A stretch of DNA of 64,000 bases from Bifidobacterium cebidarum (GTDB lineage Bacteria > Actinomycetota > Actinomycetes > Actinomycetales > Bifidobacteriaceae): the NCBI RefSeq assembly GCF_009193305.1, contig NZ_WBVS01000003.1:1-64000 (forward strand), written 5' to 3'. The position numbers were made by a program, and so were the translations under genes. Below are positions 8,672 to 16,865 of the stretch, piece by piece. Positions within the stretch are counted from its first letter, which is position 1. The number at the start of each line of letters is the position of its first letter. The notes beneath the pieces were generated by a model. It made no database searches. It was given only the letters and a program-made list of their open reading frames with translations, and was not told where the DNA came from.

Positions 8672-9910
8672 TCAGACGCCAGCGAGGCCGAAGAACGTTT
8701 CGATAACGGCGTCGTTGAGCAGACGGCCATTGCGAGTAGGAACAACGCGGCTGTGGCCGGCGTCATCAGAAGTGATGACGATCAGCCCTTCCTGGACCAT
8801 CGGCTGCAGTTGAGCCACATCAATGGGCTTTAATCTCGTTCCGTCACCGGCCTTGGCGGGCTGCTCCCCCATCGCAGCAATCGCATTGTTGATGCGCTTC
8901 AGGTCAAGACCTTCGCGGATGCGCAGCCCGAGCATGATGAGCTCCTCGAGGTTCTCAGTCGGAGTGATTTCCTCGCTGCCATCCCATGGGATGCGTTTTT
9001 CGTTAATAGCAGTGCCCCACAGTCGCGGATGTGCAATATCCCATGCGCGCAATGCGTCAAGCGATGACCGCGCGTTGTAATGACTGTGCGCGCCCGGGCC
9101 GAGCCCTGCCCAGTCGACGTTGCGCCAATAGCCGAGATTGTGCCGGCTTTCGTATCCAGGCTTCGCCCAATTGGAAACCTCGTACCATTGGAGTCCGGCC
9201 GCCGCGAACAGGTCATCAGCTATCTCGTATTTGGCCGCTTCATCATCATCGTTCGGCTTGGGCAGGGTGCCGGCGGCAATCTGCCTACCCATTTTGGTGG
9301 TCGGTTCCACGGTCAGTGCATATGCGGAAATATGATTGACGCCCAAGTCGATGGCGGTCTTGACCGAAATGCGCCAATCATCCAGGCTCTCCCCCGGTGC
9401 ACCATAGATCAAATCAACACTCGAGCGCAATCCGGCCTTGTTCGCAGCCTCGACTCCGGCGGCTACATTGGCCGGCGTATGGGTGCGGTCAAGGGTTGTG
9501 AGCACATGCTGCACGGCGGACTGCATGCCAAAGGAGATACGAGTGAACCCGCCTTCGGCAAGACGATTGATGTAATACTCGTTGACCGTGTCCGGGTTGG
9601 CCTCAGTGGTGATTTCAGCACCGGGCTGGATGCCCCAAGTCTTCCGAATGGCATCCAGCATGGCCACCAAATCGTCCGCGGACAGAATGGTCGGAGTGCC
9701 ACCGCCGAAGAACACGGTGGAGGCCGGCGGCTCTTCGATACCGTGGTCGAGCTGCCATTGCTTGGCTAGTTCCATCTCGCGAATGACCATCTTGGCATAG
9801 TTGCCACGCGAGGCACCTGCACCAAGATCCACCGCGGTATATGTGTTGAAATCGCAGTAGCCGCATCGGCGAAGGCAGAACGGCACGTGAATGTAGACTT
9901 CGTAAGTCAT
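8672..9910 (-). CDS. hemW: Radical SAM haem chaperone HemW (HemN-like)
   Basis: The product is 412 residues from ATG at 9910 (MTYEVYIHVPFC). An upstream in-frame ATG at 9940 lies inside a hairpin repeat and is not preferred. The radical-SAM Fe-S motif C-x3-C-x2-C is visible as CLRRCGYCDF. The position that is Cys in true HemN oxidase is Phe here, which is the HemW signature. GGGTPT and the TEANPDT stretch follow, and a C-terminal HemN_C-like region ends the protein. HemW is thought to insert haem into respiratory enzymes. In bifidobacteria, which lack most haem synthesis, its role is unclear. It lies downstream of lepA on the same strand, the common lepA-hemW order, but hairpins separate them. 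Confidence 0.92.
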   Translation of the reverse strand: MTYEVYIHVPFCLRRCGYCDFNTYTAVDLGAGASRGNYAKMVIREMELAKQWQLDHGIEEPPASTVFFGGGTPTILSADDLVAMLDAIRKTWGIQPGAEITTEANPDTVNEYYINRLAEGGFTRISFGMQSAVQHVLTTLDRTHTPANVAAGVEAANKAGLRSSVDLIYGAPGESLDDWRISVKTAIDLGVNHISAYALTVEPTTKMGRQIAAGTLPKPNDDDEAAKYEIADDLFAAAGLQWYEVSNWAKPGYESRHNLGYWRNVDWAGLGPGAHSHYNARSSLDALRAWDIAHPRLWGTAINEKRIPWDGSEEITPTENLEELIMLGLRIREGLDLKRINNAIAAMGEQPAKAGDGTRLKPIDVAQLQPMVQEGLIVITSDDAGHSRVVPTRNGRLLNDAVIETFFGLAGV

Positions 9911-9913
9911 AGT

Positions 9914-10023
9914 GGCTCCCTCTGATGAGGGAGCCAACACGTCGATTCAACCATTCCAGCAGTCGTTACTACAAGTCTCTCCCTCAGTCAGCTACGCTGA
10001 CAGCTCCCTCGCCAGAGGGAGCC
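9914..10023. repeat. Cluster of three hairpins between lepA and hemW
   Basis: Three stem-loops occupy the 122-bp gap. GGCTCCCTC/GAGGGAGCC (9914-9922 with 9927-9935, loop tgat) is the first. GTCAGC/GCTGAC (9987-9992 with 9996-10001) is the second. GCTCCCTC/GAGGGAGC (10003-10010 with 10015-10022) is the third. The string CCCTCAGTCAGCTACGCTGA next to GCTCCCTC resembles an extragenic repeat I recall as common in gut bacterial genomes; that recollection is unverified. The hairpins may end lepA transcription or process the lepA-hemW mRNA. No long U-tract follows on the minus strand. Confidence 0.75.
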
Positions 10024-10032
10024 GAACTATTA

Positions 10033-11913
10033 TCAGCCTTCCGTCTTCTGGGCGGCGCGGATCTTGTCCTTGGTGTCGCGGTCGTTGGATTCCTCGCCGG
10101 TGGAAAGAGCTGCGATGAACGCCTCCTGCGGGACCTCCACATGACCGAGCATCTTCATGCGCTTCTTGCCGGCCTTCTGCTTTTCAAGCAGCTTGCGCTT
10201 ACGGGTGATATCGCCGCCGTAGCACTTGGCCAACACGTCCTTGCGCAAAGCTCGGATGTTCTCGCGAGCGATGATGCGCGAACCGATTGCTGCCTGAATC
10301 GGAATCTCGAATTGCTGGCGGGGGATGAGACCGCGCAGCTTCTTCGTCATCATCACGCCGTAGCTGTATGCCTTATCGCGGTGCACGATGGCGCTGAACG
10401 CATCGACCTTCTCGCCTTGAATGAGAATATCCACCTTGACCAGATCAGCGGTCTGCTCGCCATCCTCGTGGTAGTCGAGTGATGCATAGCCCTTGGTACG
10501 GGACTTCAGCTGGTCGAAGAAGTCAAAGACGATCTCCGCAAGCGGAATGCGGTAGTGCATTTCCACGCGATCGGTGGAGATGTATTCCATCGTGCCCATG
10601 ATGCCGCGGTGGTCCTGGCACAGATCCATCACAGCACCGATGAACTCCTTCGGCGTGATGATATCGGCGGCCACCATCGGTTCCACGATCTTCTTGATCT
10701 TGCCGTCCGGGAATTCGCTCGGGTTGGTCACATGATGTTCGCTACCGTCTTCGGCGGTCACATCATAGGTAACGTTCGGCGCGGTCTGAATCAAGTCCAG
10801 GCCGAACTCACGAGACAGTCGCTCGTTCACGATTTCCATGTGCAGCAGTCCCAGGAAGCCGCAGCGGAAGCCGAAGCCCAATGCCACGGAAGTTTCCGGG
10901 GTATAGATCAGGGCGGCATCGTTGAGCTTGAGCTTGTCGAGTGCATCGCGCAGCTCTGGGAACTGTGCATTATCAATCGGGAAGAGACCTGCGTACACCA
11001 TCGGCTTCGGATCGCGATAGCCAGGCAGTGGCTCGGTTGCCGGGCGCACGGCAGAGGTCAGAGTGTCGCCCACCTTGGACTGGCTCACGTCTTTTGCGCC
11101 AGTGATGATGTAGCCGACTTCGCCGGCACCGAGTGCCTTGGTACGCATCATATCCGGGCTGATCACGCCGATTTCAATAGGGTCGTGGGTCATGCCGATG
11201 CCCATCATGTGCACCTTTTCGCGGTCGCGCAGCTCACCGTCTTCCATACGGATGTAGGTTACGATGCCGCGGTAGGAGTCGTAGACGGAATCGAAGATCA
11301 GCGCACGGGCCGGAGCCTCAGGGTCGCCGTGCGGCGCGGGCACCTCCAGCACAATACGGTCGAGCAGTTCGGCCACACCCTCGCCGGTCTTGCCGGACAC
11401 ACGCAGCACATCGCTCGGCTCGCATCCGATCAGACCGGCGATTTCCTCGGCGTGCTTGTCCGGCTCGGCGGACGGCAGATCAATCTTATTGAGCACCGGG
11501 ATGATGGTCAGATCATGATCGATGGCCATGTACAGGTTGGACAACGTCTGCGCCTCAATACCCTGCGTGGCATCCACCAACAGCACAGCACCCTCGCATG
11601 CGGCCAATGCGCGGGAGACCTCATAGGTGAAGTCCACATGGCCAGGGGTATCGATCATGCCCAGCGTGTATTCGGTGCCATCGAACGTCCATGGCACACG
11701 TACAGCCTGGGATTTGATGGTGATGCCGCGCTCCTGTTCAATATCCATACGATCCAGGAAACGGTCACGCATCTCACGTTCGGGCACGATACCGCTCAAC
11801 TGCAGAATGCGATCGGCCACGGTGGACTTGCCGTGATCGATATGCGCGATGATGCAGAAGTTACGAATCAGTGACTGATCAGTGGAACCCGGCTGATTGT
11901 GTTGGACGACCAA
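10033..11913 (-). CDS. lepA: Elongation factor 4 (LepA), back-translocating GTPase
   Basis: The 626-residue product has the usual LepA length and domains. The G domain (about residues 14-200) shows [17 protein letters not shown] and NKIDLP. EF-G-like domains II, III and V follow, then the LepA-specific C-terminal domain with [26 protein letters not shown]. LepA remodels stalled ribosomes and helps 30S biogenesis. The start is TTG at 11913 with a strong AGGAGG six bases upstream. An ATG at 11917 is out of frame. It is divergent from rpsT, with 146 bp between the two genes. Confidence 0.97.
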   Translation of the reverse strand: MVVQHNQPGSTDQSLIRNFCIIAHIDHGKSTVADRILQLSGIVPEREMRDRFLDRMDIEQERGITIKSQAVRVPWTFDGTEYTLGMIDTPGHVDFTYEVSRALAACEGAVLLVDATQGIEAQTLSNLYMAIDHDLTIIPVLNKIDLPSAEPDKHAEEIAGLIGCEPSDVLRVSGKTGEGVAELLDRIVLEVPAPHGDPEAPARALIFDSVYDSYRGIVTYIRMEDGELRDREKVHMMGIGMTHDPIEIGVISPDMMRTKALGAGEVGYIITGAKDVSQSKVGDTLTSAVRPATEPLPGYRDPKPMVYAGLFPIDNAQFPELRDALDKLKLNDAALIYTPETSVALGFGFRCGFLGLLHMEIVNERLSREFGLDLIQTAPNVTYDVTAEDGSEHHVTNPSEFPDGKIKKIVEPMVAADIITPKEFIGAVMDLCQDHRGIMGTMEYISTDRVEMHYRIPLAEIVFDFFDQLKSRTKGYASLDYHEDGEQTADLVKVDILIQGEKVDAFSAIVHRDKAYSYGVMMTKKLRGLIPRQQFEIPIQAAIGSRIIARENIRALRKDVLAKCYGGDITRKRKLLEKQKAGKKRMKMLGHVEVPQEAFIAALSTGEESNDRDTKDKIRAAQKTEG

Positions 11914-12059
11914 CGCATTCCTCCTCTTGGCATATACTCAAACTTCACTTAGTGTAGCCGAGGGACTGTATTCGGCGTGGCATCGCGCGGGTTTTTCCGG
12001 GGTGCATGCTATCCTCTTACTTTTGTATGTCCTTGTAAAACACATCGTTTGGAGTAAAC

Positions 12060-12320
12060 GTGGCAAACATTAAGTCGCAGAAGAAGCGCGTGCTCACCAA
12101 TGAGAAGCGTCACCTTCGCAACGTGGCTGTGAAGTCCGGCCTGAAGACCGCTATCCGCGCCACTCGCGAAGCCATCGCCGCCGGTGACAAGGCTGCCGCC
12201 GAGGCCGCCTACAAGGTCGCTGCCCAGAAGCTCGACAAGGCTGCTGGCGCTGGCGTGATCCACAAGAACCAGGCCGCTAACCGCAAGTCCGGCCTCGCTG
12301 TGGCAATCAACGCTCTGTGA
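12060..12320 (+). CDS. rpsT: 30S ribosomal protein S20
   Basis: The 86-residue basic protein reads [20 protein letters not shown] at the start, with helical Ala/Lys-rich repeats throughout, typical of S20. It binds 16S rRNA in early 30S assembly. The start is GTG, preceded by TTGGAG. The gene is monocistronic and ends at a strong terminator. Its placement divergent to lepA, a ribosome factor, is the usual neighbourhood of rpsT in Gram-positive bacteria. Confidence 0.97.
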   Translation: MANIKSQKKRVLTNEKRHLRNVAVKSGLKTAIRATREAIAAGDKAAAEAAYKVAAQKLDKAAGAGVIHKNQAANRKSGLAVAINAL

Positions 12321-12342
12321 GCATAAGCCTTTCTCAGGTTTG

Positions 12343-12381
12343 AATAAAACCCTGCAGTCCACTGGATTGCAGGGTTTTATT
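12343..12381 (+). terminator. Rho-independent terminator after rpsT
   Basis: A 14-bp perfect stem pairs AATAAAACCCTGCA (12343-12356) with TGCAGGGTTTTATT (12368-12381), with an 11-nt loop. The A-rich and T-rich flanks let it work in both directions, although the minus-strand gene beyond it ends 55 bp further on. Confidence 0.9.
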
Positions 12382-12435
12382 GTATTCGTTGTGATTGCGC
12401 GCTACAGTTCCTCAAACAACCATATTCATGTGCGG

Positions 12436-13191
12436 CTAGTCCACAGGCTCATTCTCATCGTTGTCATGAGACTTCAATGCACGCGGCGTAATATCCGGAC
12501 GCTCAAGATAACGCTTCTCCCCTGGCAGGTACACATGCGTGCGTGGCATCGCACCAGGCATGGTGACGTTGAATGCCACCGACAGCAACCGAATAGCCAC
12601 CACGATGATGACAATCAGCACATCAAGCACCATTTCAGAACGCACATCAAACCAGCCGTAGCGCACACCCCGCCATACCAGAACAGTCAATATGCATCCA
12701 ACGAACGATGGAATGGCATAGAGATGCTTGTCTCGGATGATCATCGGCACGTCACCGATGAAGATATCTCGAATCAGTCCGCCGGCTAGTGCCGTGAACA
12801 TACCGAGAAATACGGCCGTCATGCCGGAGGTGCCAAACGCCAATGATTTTGCAGTACCGTTGACGGCAAATAGGCCGAGCCCCAGAGCATCGATGAAGGT
12901 CATCGTCCATTTGAGCTTTCTGATTTCCGGGTGGGCGATGACCACAACCACGCCAGAGAACAACGTGGTGAGCACATAGCCTTTGTCCGTGATGCCCACA
13001 GGCGGCAAATCACCGAGCATCACATCGCGGAACAAACCGCCGCCAAGTGCAGTCAGCCAGCCGCAAAGCATAATGGAGAAGATGTCATAGCCTTTTTGAA
13101 TTGCGGCAAGACCACCGGAAAGACCCCAGCAGAGGATGGCAAGATATTCAATGCCGACAAATACCGCATTGCTCTCCAACGCCATCTGCAT
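12436..13191 (-). CDS. Trimeric intracellular cation (TRIC/UPF0126) channel family protein
   Basis: The 251-residue product has about seven membrane helices built as a duplicated three-helix unit. The glycine-rich pore motif appears twice: TALGGGLFRDVMLGDLPP near residue 50 and ALAGGLIRDIFIGDVP near residue 135. This is the signature of prokaryotic TRIC proteins (the YicG/YvgT type), which are homotrimeric potassium-permeable channels. The C-terminal tail of about 50 residues is hydrophilic and acidic (ENEPVD end). It lies downstream of ilvE on the same strand but behind a strong terminator, so it is probably transcribed alone. Confidence 0.9.
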   Translation of the reverse strand: MQMALESNAVFVGIEYLAILCWGLSGGLAAIQKGYDIFSIMLCGWLTALGGGLFRDVMLGDLPPVGITDKGYVLTTLFSGVVVVIAHPEIRKLKWTMTFIDALGLGLFAVNGTAKSLAFGTSGMTAVFLGMFTALAGGLIRDIFIGDVPMIIRDKHLYAIPSFVGCILTVLVWRGVRYGWFDVRSEMVLDVLIVIIVVAIRLLSVAFNVTMPGAMPRTHVYLPGEKRYLERPDITPRALKSHDNDENEPVD

Positions 13192-13264
13192 GAGTCGCTT
13201 CCCTTCTTGCCCCGCTTATCGGATTCGCATGCCGTAACGAGCCTACACCTTCTTCGCAACAGAA

Positions 13265-13301
13265 AAGACCTCTTGGAATCATAGCGAATCCAAGAGGTCT
13301 T
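13265..13301 (-). terminator. Terminator after ilvE
   Basis: A 13-bp perfect stem pairs AAGACCTCTTGGA (13265-13277) with TCCAAGAGGTCTT (13289-13301), with an 11-nt loop. On the minus strand the descending arm runs into a TT-containing stretch. It lies 26 bp beyond the ilvE stop. Confidence 0.85.
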
Positions 13302-13326
13302 CATTAATCGTTATTGAGAATTATTC

Positions 13327-14454
13327 TCAGCACACCTTCCACATCCAGTTGTGCGGGTCCTCGACTTCGCCGAGCTGGATGCCGAGCAGCTTGTTGCGCA
13401 GAGCAACAGTCAGCTCGCCAGAACCACCGTCGGCAACGGTGACGTCGAACTTCTCGGACTTGAAGCGACCAATCGGGGTGATGATGGCGGCAGTACCGCA
13501 AGCGAACACCTCGGTGACTTCGCCAGACTTGATGTCTTCGAGCAGCTGGTCGATGGCGATCATGGTCTCGACCACGTCGCGGCCCTCGTCCTGCAGCAGC
13601 TGGATCAGGGAGCGGCGGGTGACGCCCGGCAGAATGTTACCGGTCAGGGACGGGGTCTCCACGTGGCCATCCTTGTGGACAACCATCATGTTCATGCCGC
13701 CGAGCTCCTCAAGGTAGGTCTTGGTGGCGGCGTCCACGAAGCAGACCTGCTGGCAGCCGTTGGCGATGCCAGTGTATTCGCCGAGCAGGGATGCGGCGTA
13801 GTTGCCGCCGCACTTGGCGAAACCAGTGCCGCCAGGGCCGGTGCGGAACCACTTGTCTTCAACCCAGATGCTCACCGGCTTCACGCCGCCCGGGAAGTAC
13901 GGGCCGGAAGGAGAAGCGATCACGCAGTAATCGACTTCCTGCGGGGCGCGCACACCGAGGAACGGCTCGGAAGCGAACATGAACGGACGCATGTACAGCG
14001 TGTACTCACGACGGGACGGAACCCAAGCGGCATCGCGCTTGACCAGTGCGGCAACGGAGCCCAGGAAGTCATCGACCGGCAGTTCCGGCAGGTACAGACG
14101 CTTGGCGGAGTTCTGGAAACGCTCGGCGTTGGCATCCGGGCGGAACAGCCAGGTGGAACCGTCAGCGTGACGGTATGCCTTCAGACCTTCGAAGCACTCC
14201 TGTGCGTAGTGCAGCACGGAAGCACCCGGATCCATCTTCAGCGGAGCGTACGGCTCAACGCGGCGATCGGACCAACCTTCACCCTTGGTCCAGGTCATGT
14301 GGGTCATGTTATCGGAGAACACCTGGCCGAAAGCCGGCTTATCGATGAGGGCCTGACGCTTCTCATCGGATGCGGGATTATCGTTCGGCAGTACGGTGAA
14401 CGGTTCGGTGAGCTTATCGAGCGCAGCCGGATCGTGGTGCGTGTTTTCAGTCAT
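13327..14454 (-). CDS. ilvE: Branched-chain amino acid aminotransferase
   Basis: The 375-residue product is of the long (eukaryote/actinobacterial) BCAT type, fold-type IV PLP enzyme. Visible are GGTGFAKCGGNYAASLL, which carries the PLP-binding lysine (near residue 218), and YLEELGGMNMMVV, the class IV signature. The enzyme makes Val, Leu and Ile from their 2-oxo acids with glutamate as donor. The gene is monocistronic: a terminator follows it, and rplY upstream has its own terminator. The 140-bp leader contains no obvious attenuator peptide or T-box that I could recognise. Confidence 0.96.
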   Translation of the reverse strand: MTENTHHDPAALDKLTEPFTVLPNDNPASDEKRQALIDKPAFGQVFSDNMTHMTWTKGEGWSDRRVEPYAPLKMDPGASVLHYAQECFEGLKAYRHADGSTWLFRPDANAERFQNSAKRLYLPELPVDDFLGSVAALVKRDAAWVPSRREYTLYMRPFMFASEPFLGVRAPQEVDYCVIASPSGPYFPGGVKPVSIWVEDKWFRTGPGGTGFAKCGGNYAASLLGEYTGIANGCQQVCFVDAATKTYLEELGGMNMMVVHKDGHVETPSLTGNILPGVTRRSLIQLLQDEGRDVVETMIAIDQLLEDIKSGEVTEVFACGTAAIITPIGRFKSEKFDVTVADGGSGELTVALRNKLLGIQLGEVEDPHNWMWKVC

Positions 14455-14594
14455 TAGTCGTTACTTCTTCTTGACTTGGCGGTATAAGCCGCCGTGTTAG
14501 GGGGTTTGCTGTGCGCTTGTGGCGCCAAGCTCTGTGGATACTTTCGCACACCAATGCATAATGCGTGCAAGAGTTTTCACATGGTGAAAAAGAA

Positions 14595-14629
14595 GAACCC
14601 GCGTCCTAGATTTCCCTAGGCGCGGGTTC
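14595..14629 (-). terminator. Terminator after rplY
   Basis: GAACCCGCG (14595-14603) pairs with CGCGGGTTC (14621-14629), and an inner CCTAG/CTAGG stem extends it. On the minus strand the stem is followed by TTCTTTTTCACC, a good U-rich tail. Confidence 0.88.
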
Positions 14630-14679
14630 CGCGATCTACTATGAGTTCGTCTGCGCGTTATCGCGTTTCAGACAAAAAC

Positions 14680-15312
14680 TCACTTGGCGTCGGCGGCCGG
14701 AGCGGCGGCAGCAGCGTCGGCGGCGGCCGGAGCGGCAGCAGCCTCCGAAGCAGCGGTGGACTCAGTAGCATCCTCCGGAACCTCAACGGTGACCACGGAC
14801 TCTTCCGGATCCTCAACGTCGAGCTCAACGCCCTCAGGCAGCACAACGTCCTTAGCGAACACCTTGGTGCCGTCGGTCAGGCCCTCAACGCTCACGACGA
14901 TCTTCTCAGGCAGGTTGGCGACATCAGCGCGAACCTTGAGCTCCTGGATGTCGACGAATGCGACGGCGGCGCCCTTCGGGGTGCCCTCGACGAAGACCGG
15001 CACCTCAACGTCGATCTTCTCGCCGGCCTTGACCTCGAGGAAGTCGATGTGCTCGATGATGCGCTTGACCGGGTTCTTCTGCACGTCCTTGACGACGGCC
15101 ATCTTGGTCTCGTCGCCGAAGGAGATGGAGAACAGGGCGTTGGTGTGACGCAGGGCCAGAGTGGTCTCGCGCATCGGCAGGGTCACGAAGGCCGGTTCGG
15201 TGCCGCCGGCGTAGATGGTGGCCGGAATCTTCTTGGCAACGCGCAGACGACGGGCAACGCCCTTGCCGAACTCGGTACGGGCTTCGCCTTCAAGCTTAAT
15301 GGTGGTAGCCAT
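14680..15312 (-). CDS. rplY: 50S ribosomal protein L25 / general stress protein CTC
   Basis: The 210-residue product belongs to the long CTC form. The N-terminal 5S rRNA-binding L25 domain (about residues 1-90, starting ATTIKLEGEARTEFGKGVARRL) is followed by the beta-rich TL5 domain (about 95-175). A low-complexity Ala/Pro/Asp tail of roughly 30 residues ends it. The start is preceded by AAGGAGTATCC. The extreme alanine tail is in line with actinobacterial CTC proteins. It is monocistronic, and the hydrolase gene upstream is divergent. Confidence 0.95.
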   Translation of the reverse strand: MATTIKLEGEARTEFGKGVARRLRVAKKIPATIYAGGTEPAFVTLPMRETTLALRHTNALFSISFGDETKMAVVKDVQKNPVKRIIEHIDFLEVKAGEKIDVEVPVFVEGTPKGAAVAFVDIQELKVRADVANLPEKIVVSVEGLTDGTKVFAKDVVLPEGVELDVEDPEESVVTVEVPEDATESTAASEAAAAPAAADAAAAAPAADAK

Positions 15313-15652
15313 AATGGATACTCCTTGTTTTTGGTGTTACTTATCGTTTTGTCTGTTTGACGCCACGACGCGCCGCAGAACAAACACCCAAGGAGGTGAA
15401 CATCTTACGCCGAGTCGATAACGGAAGATACGGACTCTTACGAGACTGTGTCTTCCCTCGCCAAAGCAACACGCTCTGGCTCGGTTTTCGTCGCGTGATC
15501 AATCACGCTCCCCTCGCCTACGAACAGTCCACCGGACTGTTCGCTTCACGGCTCAGCCTTGCCAAAGCAACAGGAATCAAGTATATACAAGGCCATGACT
15601 TTCATGTAGTAGTCCTATATTTGATAGTGGAATATAGGAATCGAGGGCCGCG
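15313..15652. other. 340-bp divergent intergenic region
   Basis: It holds the promoters of rplY (minus) and the alpha/beta hydrolase (plus). A perfect AAGGAGGTGAAC lies at 15390-15401 on the plus strand with no usable start codon at the right distance. The palindromic dispersed repeat described separately occupies 15460-15572. The last 60 bp are AT-rich and probably carry the hydrolase promoter. No convincing gene is seen. Confidence 0.6.
15460..15572 (+). repeat. Dispersed palindromic repeat, copy 1, bounded by 12-bp direct repeats
   Basis: Direct repeats GCCAAAGCAACA lie at 15460-15471 and 15561-15572 (start-to-start 101 bp). Between them, GCGTGA/TCACGC forms a small hairpin (15493-15508). 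A 10-bp stem with a 3-nt loop (15521-15543, arms CGAACAGTCC and GGACTGTTCG) forms the core. The strings GCTCCCCTC and CTACG before the palindrome, and GCTTC after it, recur in inverse at 50872-50923. The sequence similarity is seen directly; mobility is inferred. Confidence 0.7.
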
Positions 15653-16651
15653 ATGAAGCGCATCACTAGAAATCTTATTATCGGCGCAGCAGCCACAACC
15701 GCTGTGATCAGTACCGGCACCTTTGCCATCGCTGATTTTATGTTTCATCTTTCACTTGATAAGCGTTGCGCGAAGTGGATGGAAAAGCTGATGGCCCATG
15801 ACGCCGCTGCTGACTATCTGGAAATACCACATGCCGATGCCAATGAAGAGCGAGAAGCTGCGCAGTGGTTCGAAGGCACCAGGCAACCAGTCACCACTGT
15901 CAGCGAGGATGGGTTGAAACTGCACGGCTGGCTATTCGACCCGGACAGCACCTCCCCTGCTCCTCATCTGTATGCCATTTGTATGCATGGGTACACCGGC
16001 ACTCCCGCCGAGATGGCGAAGTACGCGCATCGGTTCGCACGCATGGGATTCACCGTGCTGGTTCCTGCCCAGCGCTGCCATGAACTCAGCGAAGGTAGGT
16101 TCGTGGGCATGGGCTGGCTGGAACGCCGTGATCTTATGCGCTGGATTCATTTGATTGTGGAGAGCGACCCTGAAGCTCGCATACTACTGGATGGCATTTC
16201 CATGGGTGCGGCCACCGTGATGATGGCTGTCGGCGAGCCTGATTTGCCACGCAATGTGATAGCAGCCATCGAAGACTGCGGCTACTCCTCGGTTTGGGAT
16301 CAATTCCTCTATAACGCGAAAGGCATGTACCGTCTTCCTCGCCGTTGGATGGCGATACCGACGGTGGCCGCTATGAGCAAGATTGCCAAGCACGTAGCTG
16401 GATACGATTTCACAGAAGCATCGAGCGTCAACTCGCTTCGCCGCACTACGATCCCCATGATGTTCATCCATGGCAGTGATGACGTGTTCGTGGACCCGGC
16501 TTTTCTGGACCGCAACTTCGCCGCCTGTGCCAGCATCGACCGTGAACGTCTACTGGTTCCGGGAGCCACTCACGCCATGAGCGCCAGCACCCAACCTGAA
16601 CTCTATTGGAGCCACGTCACCAACTTCGTGAAGCGCACCTTCAAACTGTAA
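15653..16651 (+). CDS. Alpha/beta hydrolase with N-terminal membrane anchor
   Basis: The 332-residue product begins with a Lys/Arg-flanked hydrophobic segment (about residues 7-30), a probable signal anchor or signal peptide. The alpha/beta hydrolase fold follows: oxyanion region ICMHGYTGTPAEM (about 110), nucleophile elbow DGISMGAA (Ser about residue 182), and catalytic Asp and His candidates in IHGSDDVFVDP and GATHAMS. This is the BAAT/DUF-type extracellular lipase/esterase group often annotated as alpha/beta hydrolase in bifidobacteria. The substrate is unknown. The gene stands alone and converges on pntB. Confidence 0.88.
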   Translation: MKRITRNLIIGAAATTAVISTGTFAIADFMFHLSLDKRCAKWMEKLMAHDAAADYLEIPHADANEEREAAQWFEGTRQPVTTVSEDGLKLHGWLFDPDSTSPAPHLYAICMHGYTGTPAEMAKYAHRFARMGFTVLVPAQRCHELSEGRFVGMGWLERRDLMRWIHLIVESDPEARILLDGISMGAATVMMAVGEPDLPRNVIAAIEDCGYSSVWDQFLYNAKGMYRLPRRWMAIPTVAAMSKIAKHVAGYDFTEASSVNSLRRTTIPMMFIHGSDDVFVDPAFLDRNFAACASIDRERLLVPGATHAMSASTQPELYWSHVTNFVKRTFKL

Positions 16652-16663
16652 AGCCATAAAAAA

Positions 16664-16688
16664 TGGCTCCCCTTATCAAGGGGAGCCA
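16664..16688 (-). terminator. Terminator for pntB (minus strand)
   Basis: An 11-bp perfect stem TGGCTCCCCTT/AAGGGGAGCCA (16664-16674 with 16678-16688) has a 3-nt loop. Read on the minus strand it is followed by TTTTTTA, so it ends the pnt operon. It also lies just behind the convergent hydrolase gene. Confidence 0.88.
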
Positions 16689-16692
16689 ATAC

Positions 16693-16865
16693 CACTCCAT
16701 CAGGCCAACAATGCAATTGCTTGCGTAATGCGTGTGTCAGCTGCATTTACGCAGGCAATGTAATTGTTGGACTGATGTGTGTGTCCTCGAGGCGCACTGA
16801 GGGAAGGCGTACGATGGTACGTCGACCGAAGAGCAACGACGAGGACACTCCATCAGGCCAACAAT
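16693..16865. repeat. Duplicated 3' end of pntB (20-bp direct repeat) with inverted copy between
   Basis: CACTCCATCAGGCCAACAAT occurs at 16846-16865, where it covers the pntB stop codon and last codons. It occurs again at 16693-16712, 153 bp downstream of the gene. A third, imperfect and inverted copy lies at 16762-16789. The inner GTGTCCTCG/CGAGGACAC (16781-16789 with 16840-16848) pairs exactly. The region can fold into a large hairpin array between the stop codon and the terminator. Confidence 0.75.

Noticed and set aside
14455-14594. T-box or leader-peptide attenuator before ilvE
   Set aside because: No run of branched-chain codons in a short ORF and no T-box sequence could be recognised.
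15357-15656. 99-codon plus-strand frame ending in a 4-bp overlap with the hydrolase start, with AAGGAGGTGAAC inside
   Set aside because: The ribosome-like site has no start codon at proper spacing, the frame runs through the palindromic repeat, and the translation does not look like a protein.
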